Shown here piece by piece: positions 38,439 to 47,264 of a DNA stretch of 64,000 bases (its first letter is position 1; each line of letters starts with the position of its first letter). The notes beneath the pieces were generated by a model. That model had not been told where the DNA came from and searched no databases. It saw only the letters and a program-made list of their open reading frames with translations. The DNA is from Microbacterium sp. 10M-3C3 (GTDB lineage Bacteria > Actinomycetota > Actinomycetes > Actinomycetales > Microbacteriaceae): NCBI RefSeq assembly GCF_003931875.1, contig NZ_CP034245.1, forward strand, positions 372,001-436,000, in the 5' to 3' direction. Position numbers and translations under genes: made by a program.

Positions 38439-39767
38439 ATGCGAAACAGCAAACGAGCGGTCACCGCAGCCCTGCTCGCGACCGCGGCACTGGCCATCGC
38501 CGGCTGTGCCGCGGGCTCGACCGGAGGCGACTCCGCGAGCGGTTCGTGCGAGCCGTCGGGCGAGAAGGTCACGCTCACCTTCACGTCGTGGATCCCCGGC
38601 ATCGAAGACGCCGTCGACCTGTGGAACCAGGAGAATCCCGACATCCAGGTCGAGGTGCAGACCGGCCCCTCGGGCAACGCCGGCACCTACCAGAACTTCT
38701 TCAACCAGCTCGCGGCCGGCAACGCTCCCGACCTCGGCCAGATCGAGTACGACGCGCTGCCGAACTTCCGCGTGCAGGACGGCCTCGAAGACCTCGCCGC
38801 GTGCGAGGACGTCGTCGCCGCCAAGGACCAGTTCCTCGACTGGACGTGGAACCAGGTGTCGCTCGGCACGAGCGACCAGGTCTACGGCATCCCGCAGGAC
38901 CAGGGCCCGATGGGTCTCTTCTACCGCTCGGACCTGTTCGCGCAGAACGGCATCGCCGTGCCGACGACATGGGAGGAGTACAAGGAGGCCGCCGTCAAGA
39001 TCCGCGCTCTCGGCGGCTACATCACGAACTTCTCGCAGACCGACATCAACCAGTTCGCGGGCTTCGTGTGGCAAGCCGGCGGAGAGTGGTTCGCCAACGA
39101 CGGCGACTCGTGGAAGGTCGAGCTGACCAGCGACGCGTCGGAGAAGGTCGCCGCCTACTGGCAGGACCTCATCGCGAACGACCTCGTGTCGACCTATCCC
39201 GCGTGGACCGACGAGTGGAACAACGCATACAACTCGGGTGAGGTCTGGACGTGGAACTCCGCCGTGTGGGGTGCCAACTCGATCCTGTCCGGCGCCCCGG
39301 ACACGTCGGGCAAGTGGTCGGTCGCGCTCGCGCCCCAGTGGAACGCCGGCGACGATGTCGCGGGCAACTGGGGCGGATCGTCGGTCGCCGTCTTCAAGGG
39401 GACGGATCACCTGTACGAGGCGGCGAAGTTCGCGCTGTGGCTGAACACCTCCGAGGAGGCGCTGACGTCGCTGAACAAGACCGCGCAGATCTACCCGGCG
39501 ACCACGGCAGGCCTCGAGCTGCCCGTGCTCAAGGAGGGCGTGGAGTTCTACGGCGGCCAGCCGATCTACGACGTGTTCGCACAGGCCGCGCAGCAGGTGA
39601 GCCCGAACTTCGTGTGGGGTCCGACCATGACGCAGACCTACGCCGACGTCTCGGACGGCTTCAAGGCCGCCGTGTCGGGCTCGGGGACCCTGGGCGACGC
39701 GCTGCAGAGCGGTCAGGATGCGACGATCAAGGCGATGGAGGCGGCCTCCATCCCCGTCGCCGAGTGA
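38439..39767 (+). CDS. Sugar ABC transporter substrate-binding lipoprotein (CUT1)
   Basis: A 442-residue extracellular solute-binding protein (family 1). The signal has MRNSKR, a hydrophobic stretch and lipobox IAGC with the acylated Cys at 23. KVTLTFTSWIPGIEDAVDLWNQENPDI begins the mature domain, and a Trp-rich ligand-binding surface follows. AGAGG ahead of the ATG gives its own translation start. The binding protein comes after both permeases, an order less usual than first place. Ligand is probably a galacto-oligosaccharide such as raffinose or melibiose, judging from the enzymes. Confidence 0.9.
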   Translation: MRNSKRAVTAALLATAALAIAGCAAGSTGGDSASGSCEPSGEKVTLTFTSWIPGIEDAVDLWNQENPDIQVEVQTGPSGNAGTYQNFFNQLAAGNAPDLGQIEYDALPNFRVQDGLEDLAACEDVVAAKDQFLDWTWNQVSLGTSDQVYGIPQDQGPMGLFYRSDLFAQNGIAVPTTWEEYKEAAVKIRALGGYITNFSQTDINQFAGFVWQAGGEWFANDGDSWKVELTSDASEKVAAYWQDLIANDLVSTYPAWTDEWNNAYNSGEVWTWNSAVWGANSILSGAPDTSGKWSVALAPQWNAGDDVAGNWGGSSVAVFKGTDHLYEAAKFALWLNTSEEALTSLNKTAQIYPATTAGLELPVLKEGVEFYGGQPIYDVFAQAAQQVSPNFVWGPTMTQTYADVSDGFKAAVSGSGTLGDALQSGQDATIKAMEAASIPVAE

Positions 39768-39789
39768 CGATCGGAAAGGCATTCACCGC

Positions 39790-41910
39790 ATGATCCACCA
39801 CCTCCGGGCCGCAGGCGTGAGCCTCGTCGTCGACGCCCGCGGCCCGGGGGAACCCGCGATCCTGCACTGGGGCCGCGAGCTCGGCGACCTCGACGCCGCC
39901 GAACTCGACGCCCTCGCGCAGGCCCTCGCGCCGGCCGTCCCGCCCTCCTCGATCGACACGCCTTTCCGACTGTCCCTCGCCGCAGGGCTCGGAACCGGGT
40001 GGTCGGGGCGACCGGCGCTTCAGCTCGCTCGGCCCGGGGTCTCCGCCGTGGCGCAGGCCGCCCGCTCCCCGCGGTTCGCGCTCGTCGACGTCATGCGCAC
40101 GGATGATGCCGAGGCTGCGCGCCTCGTGGTGGCCTTGCGCGACGACGATGCCGGGATCGGCCTCGACATCGAGCTCGAGCTCATACGCCAGGGCGTCCTC
40201 CGCTCCCGCGTGCACGTCGGCAACGGCGGCGACGACGCGCTGCTCGTGGCCGCCGCCGGCATCCTGCTCCCGATCCCCGCGCGGGCGAGCGAGCTCCTCG
40301 ACTTCACCGGACTGTGGGCGCGTGAGCGCCGCCCGCTGCGCCGGCCGTTCCTGCACGGCGTGCACACGCGCGAATCGCGCCACGGACGCGGCGGTCACGA
40401 CAACGCCTTCCTCCTGGCAGCCGGCACGCCGGGCTTCGCCTTCGAGTCGGGGGAGCTGTGGGCCGTGCACGCGGCCTGGAGCGGAGACACCGCCGTGTGG
40501 GCGGAGCGGTCGACCCTCGGCGTCGCCACGCTCGCGGCGGGCGAGCTCCTCGCCCCGGGCGAGGTCGCCCTTGCGCCGGGCGAGCGGCACACCGGCGCGT
40601 GGACGGTGGCCGTGTATTCGGACGCCGGACTGAACGGCGTGAGCGATCGTGTGCACCCGTGGGTGCGCTCGTGGGCATCCGCGCCGCCCCGGCCCCGGCC
40701 GCTCACGCTCAACACGTGGGAGGCGGTGTACTTCGACCACTCGCTCGACGCCCTCGTGCCGCTCGTCGAGGCCGCCGCCGAGACGGGCATGGAGCGCTTC
40801 GTGCTCGACGACGGCTGGTTCCACGGCCGTCGCGACGACCGCCGTGCGCTCGGCGACTGGATCGTGGACGAAAGCGTGTGGCCCGAGGGCCTCGGCCCGA
40901 TCATCGAGCGCGTCCACGCCGCCGGCATGCAGTTCGGTCTGTGGGTCGAGCCCGAGATGATCAGTGTCGACTCGGATCTCGCCCGCGCGCACCCCGACTG
41001 GGTCCTGGGCCGCGCGGATGCGCCGGAGTGGCGGTTCCAGCGGGTGCTCGACCTGTCGGCACCCGGCGCCGCCGACCACGTCTTCGATCGCCTGGACGCG
41101 CTGCTGCGCGCCTACGACATCGCGTACCTCAAGTGGGATCACAACCGCGATCTCCTCGTCGCGGGGTCGCACGCCCAGACGAGGGCGTTCTACGCCTTGC
41201 TCGACCGGCTGCGCGCAGCGCACCCGGGCGTCGAGATCGAGTCGTGCGCGTCGGGCGGCGCGCGCCTGGACCTCGGGGTGCTCGAGCGCGTCGCGCGCGT
41301 GTGGCCGAGCGACACGAACGACCCGCTCGAGCGCCAGCGCATCCACGCGTACACGTCGCTGCTGCTGCCGCCGGAGTATCTCGGTGCGCACGTCGGCGCG
41401 GCTCGCGCCCACACGACCGGCCGCCACGCCGACGCCGGGTTCCGCCTCGGCACGGCGCTGTTCGGCAGCGCCGGCGTCGAGTGGAACATCGCGGCCGCGA
41501 CAGCCGACGACCGCGCGGTCGTGCGGGCGTGGGCGGACGTGTACCGGCAGTGGCGGGGGCTCCTGCACAGCGGTCGCGTGGTGCGGATCGACACCGCCGA
41601 CGCCGCGATCGCCGCCCACGGTGTCGTCGCGGCGTCCGGCGACCGGGCGCTCTACTCGATCGCGACGGTCGGCACGCCCGCCGATGCGCTGCCGCCGGCG
41701 CTGCGCCTCCCCGGACTCGACGCCGAGCGGCGCTACGCCGTGAGACCCGTGTCGCTCGGCCCCGCGCCCGTGACGATCGCCGACGCCCCGCCCGCGTGGT
41801 ACCACGCGGGGGTGGCAGAGCAGCGCGGTCGGACGCTCGAGACGGTGGGGCTCGCCGTCCCGCTGATGGCGCCCGAACAGCTTCTCCTCCTCGAGGCCGT
41901 CGCGCTCTGA
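39790..41910 (+). CDS. GH36 alpha-galactosidase
   Basis: A 706-residue GH36 alpha-galactosidase. The nucleophile is D450 in YLKWDHNRD and the likely acid/base is D508 in WPSDTNDPLERQ. Other signatures are FVLDDGWFHGRRDD, GLWVEPEMIS and ESCASGGARLD. It has the full three-domain layout and no signal peptide, so it acts inside the cell. Together with the GH42 enzyme and the importer it would break down raffinose-family sugars or galactomannan fragments. It starts 22 bases after the binding-protein stop. Confidence 0.93.
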   Translation: MIHHLRAAGVSLVVDARGPGEPAILHWGRELGDLDAAELDALAQALAPAVPPSSIDTPFRLSLAAGLGTGWSGRPALQLARPGVSAVAQAARSPRFALVDVMRTDDAEAARLVVALRDDDAGIGLDIELELIRQGVLRSRVHVGNGGDDALLVAAAGILLPIPARASELLDFTGLWARERRPLRRPFLHGVHTRESRHGRGGHDNAFLLAAGTPGFAFESGELWAVHAAWSGDTAVWAERSTLGVATLAAGELLAPGEVALAPGERHTGAWTVAVYSDAGLNGVSDRVHPWVRSWASAPPRPRPLTLNTWEAVYFDHSLDALVPLVEAAAETGMERFVLDDGWFHGRRDDRRALGDWIVDESVWPEGLGPIIERVHAAGMQFGLWVEPEMISVDSDLARAHPDWVLGRADAPEWRFQRVLDLSAPGAADHVFDRLDALLRAYDIAYLKWDHNRDLLVAGSHAQTRAFYALLDRLRAAHPGVEIESCASGGARLDLGVLERVARVWPSDTNDPLERQRIHAYTSLLLPPEYLGAHVGAARAHTTGRHADAGFRLGTALFGSAGVEWNIAAATADDRAVVRAWADVYRQWRGLLHSGRVVRIDTADAAIAAHGVVAASGDRALYSIATVGTPADALPPALRLPGLDAERRYAVRPVSLGPAPVTIADAPPAWYHAGVAEQRGRTLETVGLAVPLMAPEQLLLLEAVAL

Positions 41911-41929
41911 GACGTCGCGAGCCGACGCG

Positions 41930-42760
41930 TCATGTCTGCCGCTCGCGGCGGAACGCGAGCGGCGTCGTGCCGGTCGCCGCCGTGAAGGCGGCGTGGAAGG
42001 TCGAGCTGGATCCGAAGCCCGAGCGTTGTCCGACGGCGTCGACAGCGAGGTCGGTCTGCATGAGGAGGCGTTGCGCCTCGGCGATCCGGCACTGGCGCAG
42101 GTAGTCGGGGATCGACACGCCGACCGACTCACGGAACACCCGCGCCGCGGTCTGCGGATGCAGATGCACGACGTGCGCGACGTCGGCGACGCGCAGCGGC
42201 TCGCGGAACCGATCGGCGACGACGCGGGCCATCGTTCCCGCGCGGTCGGATGCGGCGCGCGCATCGGCGGGGGCGACCGCGTTCGACGGCTCCCGAGCGC
42301 CGAGAAGGCGGGTCACCAGCGCTTCCACCTCGAGCATCGCGGGACGCCGCACCGCCGCATCCGGATCGCGCAGTTCGCGCGCCCACGTGTGCCCACGGTG
42401 GCGCGTGACGGCGATGTCGGCGGCGCCGAGCACGACGTCGCCCGAGACGAGGTCGGCGACCGCGGCGCGGACGACCGGCCAGGCCATGGCCGTCTTCATC
42501 GGCACCGTGATCCACGTCGTCGTGACGCCTTCGCCCCCGACGAGCTGGTGCGGACGACCCGCCCAGAAGAGCGCGACCCGGTGGGCCGGGATCGTGACGG
42601 ACCGGCCGCCCGTCACGTACGCGAGGTCGGCGTCGGCGAGGTTCAGCTCGAGGTCGTCGTGGCGATGGGCCGCGCTCATCGTGCGGGAACCGCCCGTCCA
42701 GCATGCGAATCCGAAGCTATCGGCGTCCGATTTCCGGACTTTCGCGTCATGATCCCGCAC
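41930..42760 (-). CDS. AraC family transcriptional regulator
   Basis: A 276-residue regulator with an N-terminal cupin-like ligand domain (HRHDDLELNLADADLAYV) and a C-terminal AraC double helix-turn-helix (about 165-275: LRVADVAHVVHLHPQTAARVF and the second DAVGQRSGFGSSSTFHAAF). The GTG start at 42760 is chosen because a GGGAGG lies 10 bases upstream; an ATG at 42679 would truncate the cupin. It diverges from the dioxygenase gene and probably activates it. Confidence 0.85.
   Translation of the reverse strand: MRDHDAKVRKSDADSFGFACWTGGSRTMSAAHRHDDLELNLADADLAYVTGGRSVTIPAHRVALFWAGRPHQLVGGEGVTTTWITVPMKTAMAWPVVRAAVADLVSGDVVLGAADIAVTRHRGHTWARELRDPDAAVRRPAMLEVEALVTRLLGAREPSNAVAPADARAASDRAGTMARVVADRFREPLRVADVAHVVHLHPQTAARVFRESVGVSIPDYLRQCRIAEAQRLLMQTDLAVDAVGQRSGFGSSSTFHAAFTAATGTTPLAFRRERQT
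42725..42739. promoter_or_regulatory. Inverted repeat near the AraC start
   Basis: GTCCG-ATTTC-CGGAC is an inverted repeat 43-57 bases upstream of a -10-like TATCGT (42782-42787) for the dioxygenase gene. It falls inside the first codons of the AraC gene if the GTG start is right. It could be the activator site. Confidence 0.3.
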
Positions 42761-42808
42761 GAATGACGATCCTCCCACTTCTATCGTCGATCCGTCGAAA
42801 GGAACTCC

Positions 42809-43723
42809 ATGATCCAGACCACCACCGCCGACGCGCTGCTCACGGACGAGCAGGTCGCAGCGTTCGATCGCGACGGCTATGTCGTGCTGCGCGACCGCGT
42901 GCCCGCCGATCTCGTCGAGCGGCTGCGCGCCGCGTCCGGCCGCTGGATCGCCGACGGTCGTTCGGGCACTGCGCTCGCCGACGGCGATCCCGACTACAAC
43001 TTCGCCCGCCGCGGCGGCCACGACGTGCTCTTCCGCGTCAACTACCTGCACAGCAAGGGCGAGGAGGCGTCGCTCGAGCTGCTGGGGAGCCCCGCGATCC
43101 TCGGCATCGCCGAGAGTCTCGCCGGACCGAGCTTCGTACCCACGTACGAGTCGCTCGTCTTCAAGGCCGCGGGCGACGGCGCCCCGATCGAGTGGCATCA
43201 GGACGCCGTGCATCCGCGCACCCGCCGCATCTTCAACGTCGATGTCTATCTCGACGACTCGCGCATCGGCAACGGCGCGCTGCGCGTCGCGCCGGGCTCC
43301 CAGCGCCGGCCCGTCGACATCTGCGCGCTGCGCGACGAGTACGGCTGGGACGCTCCCGGAGTCGTGCAGGTCGAGATGTCGCCGGGCGACGTGCTCGTGC
43401 ACGACGTCATGATCGTGCACGGCTCCGAGCCCACGAGCGGCGGTGACCTGCGGCGGACGATCTACTACGAGTTCCGCGCCGCGGAACAGATCATGGCCGA
43501 GGGTCCATGGGATGCGGAGTGGATCGATCGGCGGCTGCGCCTGCTGCCGGTGGCGCTGCGCGCGTGGCAGCGGGCGCACCCCGATGAGCAGCCGTACCCG
43601 TGGCGGCCGGACGCGCGCTTCGCACCGGTCGTCGGCCCCGACGACGCGGAAGAGCTGCGCATCGCCCACGGCGTGCACTCGCCCGGCTCGTACTGCTCGG
43701 CGGGCGACGTGCGGCCCGCCTGA
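42809..43723 (+). CDS. Phytanoyl-CoA dioxygenase family Fe(II)/2-oxoglutarate oxygenase
   Basis: A 304-residue PhyH-family protein. The iron triad is H130-x-D132 (EWHQDAVHP) and H204 in VHDVMIVHGSE. Its fold is complete, and KGEEASLELLGSP precedes the core. Such enzymes hydroxylate small molecules at the cost of 2-oxoglutarate. AAAGGA at 42798-42803 is the ribosome binding site. A divergent AraC regulator suggests an inducible use of a sugar or other small compound. The substrate is unknown. Confidence 0.85.
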   Translation: MIQTTTADALLTDEQVAAFDRDGYVVLRDRVPADLVERLRAASGRWIADGRSGTALADGDPDYNFARRGGHDVLFRVNYLHSKGEEASLELLGSPAILGIAESLAGPSFVPTYESLVFKAAGDGAPIEWHQDAVHPRTRRIFNVDVYLDDSRIGNGALRVAPGSQRRPVDICALRDEYGWDAPGVVQVEMSPGDVLVHDVMIVHGSEPTSGGDLRRTIYYEFRAAEQIMAEGPWDAEWIDRRLRLLPVALRAWQRAHPDEQPYPWRPDARFAPVVGPDDAEELRIAHGVHSPGSYCSAGDVRPA

Positions 43724-43770
43724 CCGGCGGGTAGCGCACGCCGGTCGGGGACGAACCGATCCGGCGCGAT

Positions 43771-43776
43771 TGTCGA
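43771..43776 (+). promoter_or_regulatory. TGTCGA element, possible -35 of an ECF42-type promoter
   Basis: ECF42-type sigma factors are reported to use a TGTCGA -35. TGTCGA occurs 75 bases ahead of the YCII-like gene. A convincing -10 at the expected distance is not evident, so this remains tentative. Confidence 0.35.
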
Positions 43777-43851
43777 AACGGGGCCTCGACGCAGGTCTTC
43801 CTTGTGACGCCGACGTGGCGTCGGGAATGATCCGAACGGGAGGACACCATC

Positions 43852-44208
43852 ATGCAGTACGCCATTCTGGCCCAGGAATCGCTCGAGGACTTCGCTGCGC
43901 GCCAAGACCCGGAGTTCGCGGAGCAGTACTGGGCGTCGTGGGCCGGTTATGTCGCGGCGCTGACGGACAGCGGCATCATGTCGGCGGCGGCGGGACTCCA
44001 GCCACCCCAGACCGCGACGACGCTCCGGCTCCGCGGGGGCTCGACGGAGGTGCAGGACGGGCCGTTCGCCGACGCCAAGGAATCGCTGGGCGGGATCTTC
44101 CTCATCGAGGTGCCCGATCTCGACGCGGCCCTGGCGTGGGCGGCGCGCTGCCCCGCCGCCGAGCATGGCAGCGTCGAGGTCCGGCCGCTGCTCCCACCCA
44201 TGCGATGA
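43852..44208 (+). CDS. YCII-related protein with DGPF motif
   Basis: A 118-residue YCII/DGPF protein. It begins MQYAILAQESLEDFAARQDPEF and contains the family motif DGPFADAKE. The fold is a small ferredoxin-like barrel. Genes of this type are the constant neighbours of ECF42-like sigma factors. It overlaps the sigma gene by 4 bases and both probably form one auto-regulated unit. Confidence 0.9.
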   Translation: MQYAILAQESLEDFAARQDPEFAEQYWASWAGYVAALTDSGIMSAAAGLQPPQTATTLRLRGGSTEVQDGPFADAKESLGGIFLIEVPDLDAALAWAARCPAAEHGSVEVRPLLPPMR

Positions 44209-45428
44209 GCTCCCCGTCCGCCGATCAGGTGCTCGCAGACGCGCATCGCGCGTTCTTCGGCCGCCTGGTGGGGTGGGTGTTCCGGATGTCGGGAGACCTG
44301 CAGCTCGCCGAGGACGCGGTCGCGGCGGCGTTCGCCGCGGCCGTGACCGCGTGGCGCGAGCGGGGGATCCCGGATGCGCCGGAGGCCTGGTTGCGTGTGG
44401 CTGCGCGCAACCAGGCCCGCACCCTGGTGTCGCGGCGAGCGAGGACGGTCAGCGTCCCGCTCGACGTGCTCGTCGACGAGCCGTCGGACCGGATGGCCGA
44501 TGCGCCGTTCGACGACCGACTGGCGCTCATGTTCGTGTGCGCGCATCCCGCGATCGACCCGCGTCTTCACGCGCCTCTCATGCTGCAAGCGGTGCTCGGC
44601 GTCGATGCGGCGCGCATCGCCGGCGTCTACCTCGTGCCCCCGGCCACGATGGCACAGCGCCTCAGTCGTGCGAAGACCAAGATCCGCGACGCGGGAATCG
44701 GCTTCCGTCTGCCCGAGGTCGACGAGTTCGCGTTCCGGCTCGCGCCGGTGCTGCAGGCGGTGTACGCGGCGTACGGCGTCGGCGCGCCGGCGGCGGATGT
44801 CGCCGACGAGCGGGGAACCGCCCTCCGCGCCGAAGCCCTGCGGCTGAGCGCCGTCCTCACCGAGACCCTGCCCGGTCACGGCGAAGTATGGGGCCTGCGC
44901 GCCTTGCTCCTGCACGCGGAGAGCCGTCGTCCAGGGCGGGTCGTCGCGGGAGAGTTCGTTCCGCTGCCGCTGCAGGACACGGCGCTGTGGTCCGCGGCGC
45001 TGCGCGCCGAAGCGGACGACTGCCTGCGGTGGGCACGGCGGCGCGGATCGATCGGGCGCTTCCAGCTGGAGGCCGCCATCAGCGCGATCCACTCCGCCCG
45101 TGCGGACGGCGTGGCGGTCGACCCGCAGGATCTCCTCACGCTGTACGAGGGTCTCCTGCGCATCGCGCCGTCGGTCGGCGCCCTCGTGGCAGCCGCGGCG
45201 GCGCACGTCGCGGTCGGCGACCTCGACCGCGCCGACCAGCTGCTCGCGTCGGTCGCACCGGAAGCGGCCCGTGACCATCAGCCGTACTGGGTGTGCCGCA
45301 GCGAGCTGGCGGCGGCGCGCGGCGACGTCGACGACGCTCTCCGCTCGCTGGATCGGGCGATCGGCCTGACACAGGACCCGGCTGTGCGTCGTCATCTGAT
45401 CGGGCGTCGGCGGCCGCATCCCGGATGA
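44205..45428 (+). CDS. ECF sigma factor with C-terminal extension (ECF42 / DUF6596 type)
   Basis: A 407-residue ECF sigma factor. Region 2 is at residues 1-80 (LAEDAVAAAFAAAVTAWRERG), region 4 at about 115-165, and then a long C-terminal domain (about 175-407) of the DUF6596/TPR-like type follows. No anti-sigma factor gene is present, as expected when the extension itself controls activity. The YCII partner upstream fits ECF42. The signal is unknown. The end overlaps the convergent FUSC gene by 37 bases. Confidence 0.9.
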   Translation: MSSPSADQVLADAHRAFFGRLVGWVFRMSGDLQLAEDAVAAAFAAAVTAWRERGIPDAPEAWLRVAARNQARTLVSRRARTVSVPLDVLVDEPSDRMADAPFDDRLALMFVCAHPAIDPRLHAPLMLQAVLGVDAARIAGVYLVPPATMAQRLSRAKTKIRDAGIGFRLPEVDEFAFRLAPVLQAVYAAYGVGAPAADVADERGTALRAEALRLSAVLTETLPGHGEVWGLRALLLHAESRRPGRVVAGEFVPLPLQDTALWSAALRAEADDCLRWARRRGSIGRFQLEAAISAIHSARADGVAVDPQDLLTLYEGLLRIAPSVGALVAAAAAHVAVGDLDRADQLLASVAPEAARDHQPYWVCRSELAAARGDVDDALRSLDRAIGLTQDPAVRRHLIGRRRPHPG

Positions 45429-46504
45429 GGAATCGGGCCCTGCCCGGGGTCGTGCCCCCGGCAGCCGACGGGCTCAGCGGCCGGGCGTGGGCGGCGCAGC
45501 GCCGCCGAGGTGACGGCGACGAGAGTGCCCGCGGCAACGCCGATGATCGTCTCGAGCACGCGGTCACGCAGGAGGAGGTCCACGGGCGACGGTGCGGCGA
45601 GGGCGACCATCACGAGCGCGAGCGGTGTCACGAAGACCATCGCGATGCCGTAGTTGCGCCCGATGAACAGCTCCGCGGCCGCCTGGAGGACCACCGCGAC
45701 GGCGATGATCGCGAGCGGTGGCAGGTGGAGGGCGAGGATGCCGGCGGCCACGAGCACACCGAGGAGGGTGCCGAGGAGGCGCTGCAGACCGCGGATGACG
45801 CGCGCGTTCATGTGCGCGCCGCCGGTTGCGGCGACCGCGCCCACCATCGCCCAGTACCAGTGCGATCCGATGAGGAGCGCCCCGAGGACACCCGCGAGCG
45901 CCGCGGCGACGCCGACCGTCACCGCCATCTCGCCCGCCAGCGCGCCGACCGGCTGCAGGGAGCGCCGTGGCGACGGCGCCGGCCGGCCCCGCGCGCCCAC
46001 GAGCCCGGCGACCGCGGTCACGACGAGCGCGAAGACGGTGCTCGCGCCCCCGACGGCGACGACGAGCGGCACCGTCGCGAGCGACGCGGGGATCGTCGCG
46101 GTCGCGCCCGCGGCGAAGACGGCGAACAGGGCTCCGGGCGGATGCCAGCGCATGGCGTACGCGAGCAGCGTGATGCCGGCCGCCAGGAGCGCGACGACGG
46201 CGACGGCGGCCAGGGGGGCCACGGCCGCCACCGACATCGCCGTGCCCACGAGCATGCAGGCGAGGAGCACGGCGCCGGCGGACAGCTGCATCCTCAGGCG
46301 ATCGCCGAACGCGTCGGCCCGGCCGTAGAGCGCGGCGAAGGCGCCGAAGCTCGCATAGATGCTGAGATCGAGCCGCCCGATCACCCACAGCACCACGAGG
46401 GGCACGCCGACGGCGATCGCGGCGCGGATCGCCACGCGGTGGTCTCCGGCACCGGGGCCGACGCGGACGACGCCGGTCCACACCCGGCCCTGAGACTCCC
46501 GCAC
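45392..46504 (-). CDS. FUSC family membrane transporter
   Basis: A 370-residue membrane protein with the FUSC (fusaric acid/aromatic efflux) pattern: hydrophobic helices from ALPLVVLW-like sequences at the start, then AVTVGVAAALAGVLGALLIGSHWYWAMVGAV and the conserved RGLQRLLGTLLGVLVAAGIL block. It is a half-size member with one set of six or so helices and a Pro/Arg-rich tail. It may export aromatic acids. It lies 9 bases after the TetR gene, on the same strand, so TetR probably controls it. Confidence 0.8.
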   Translation of the reverse strand: MRESQGRVWTGVVRVGPGAGDHRVAIRAAIAVGVPLVVLWVIGRLDLSIYASFGAFAALYGRADAFGDRLRMQLSAGAVLLACMLVGTAMSVAAVAPLAAVAVVALLAAGITLLAYAMRWHPPGALFAVFAAGATATIPASLATVPLVVAVGGASTVFALVVTAVAGLVGARGRPAPSPRRSLQPVGALAGEMAVTVGVAAALAGVLGALLIGSHWYWAMVGAVAATGGAHMNARVIRGLQRLLGTLLGVLVAAGILALHLPPLAIIAVAVVLQAAAELFIGRNYGIAMVFVTPLALVMVALAAPSPVDLLLRDRVLETIIGVAAGTLVAVTSAALRRPRPAAEPVGCRGHDPGQGPIPHPGCGRRRPIR

Positions 46505-46513
46505 CGATCCAGC

Positions 46514-47128
46514 CTAGGCGGGGGGTGAGGCGCGCAGCGCCGGCAGGATGACGCCGTCGATCAGGGCGTCGATCGCCTCGGGGTCGAGCGTGCGGCGCCG
46601 CAGCGAGACGCTGCCGAACGCGGCCGTCGGGATGATGCCGGCGATGACGTCTACGGGTGCGTCGCGGGAGACCTCGCCGCGCTCGATCCAGCGGCGGATC
46701 ACCGCGACGAGCGCCGCGACGGGCGGCTCGCCGATCGCACGATAGGCCGCTTCCCGGAGGTCGGCGTCCTTGCCGAGCTCGCTGAGCAGGCTCGCGAGCA
46801 CGCCCGCGCCGCGCGGGTCGGATGCGGCGTAGTGGCGGGCGGTCGCGCGCAGATCCTCGCGCAGCGACCCCGTGTCGGGGACGGGCGCGGTGCTGTGCAG
46901 CGCGCGCACGGCCGCCACGACGAGAGCGGTCTTGGTGTCCCAGCGGCGGTAGATGGCCGCCTTGCTGCAGTGGGCGCGGGCCGCGACCGCGGCGATCGTG
47001 GTCTCGGCGTACCCGCGCTCGACGAGAAGGTCCTGCGTCGCGGCGAGGATGGCGCGCTCGACCTCCGGGTCGCGCGGGCGCCCGCGGTTCATCCCCGGCA
47101 CGACCGTGCCGGCGGTGATCGCGCTCAT
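46514..47128 (-). CDS. TetR family repressor
   Basis: A 204-residue TetR protein. The DNA-binding domain is at about 20-65: LLVERGYAETTIAAVAARAHCSKAAIYRRW. A tail of the C-terminal dimer domain (TetR_C_11-like) follows. A shorter start at M13 (MNRGRPRDPEVE, 47092) is equally plausible. It heads an operon with the FUSC transporter, so it likely represses efflux until an aromatic ligand binds. The proximity to the aromatic cluster may be significant. Confidence 0.88.
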   Translation of the reverse strand: MSAITAGTVVPGMNRGRPRDPEVERAILAATQDLLVERGYAETTIAAVAARAHCSKAAIYRRWDTKTALVVAAVRALHSTAPVPDTGSLREDLRATARHYAASDPRGAGVLASLLSELGKDADLREAAYRAIGEPPVAALVAVIRRWIERGEVSRDAPVDVIAGIIPTAAFGSVSLRRRTLDPEAIDALIDGVILPALRASPPA

Positions 47129-47251
47129 GGCGATGCACGTCGTCGTGGTCGCCGTCGCCGTTCCGTCGTACGTGCTCGCATCCCGCGGGCGCGACGCCCG
47201 CCGCGATGACGCCGCATGACCGCCCGCCTACCGGGCGCGGATGCGGCGCGC

Positions 47252-47257
47252 TAGCCT
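47252..47257 (+). promoter_or_regulatory. -10 element for a leaderless transcript
   Basis: TAGCCT is separated by seven bases from the GTG of the MetE-like gene, so the first base of the mRNA would be about the first base of the start codon. This supports the GTG start at 47265. Confidence 0.55.
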
Positions 47258-47264
47258 CGCACGG

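Noticed and set aside
47127..47219. Short + strand peptide starting in front of the MetE-like gene
   Set aside because: Only 30 residues, low complexity (Val/Ala/Arg), overlapping the TetR start and without a ribosome binding site.
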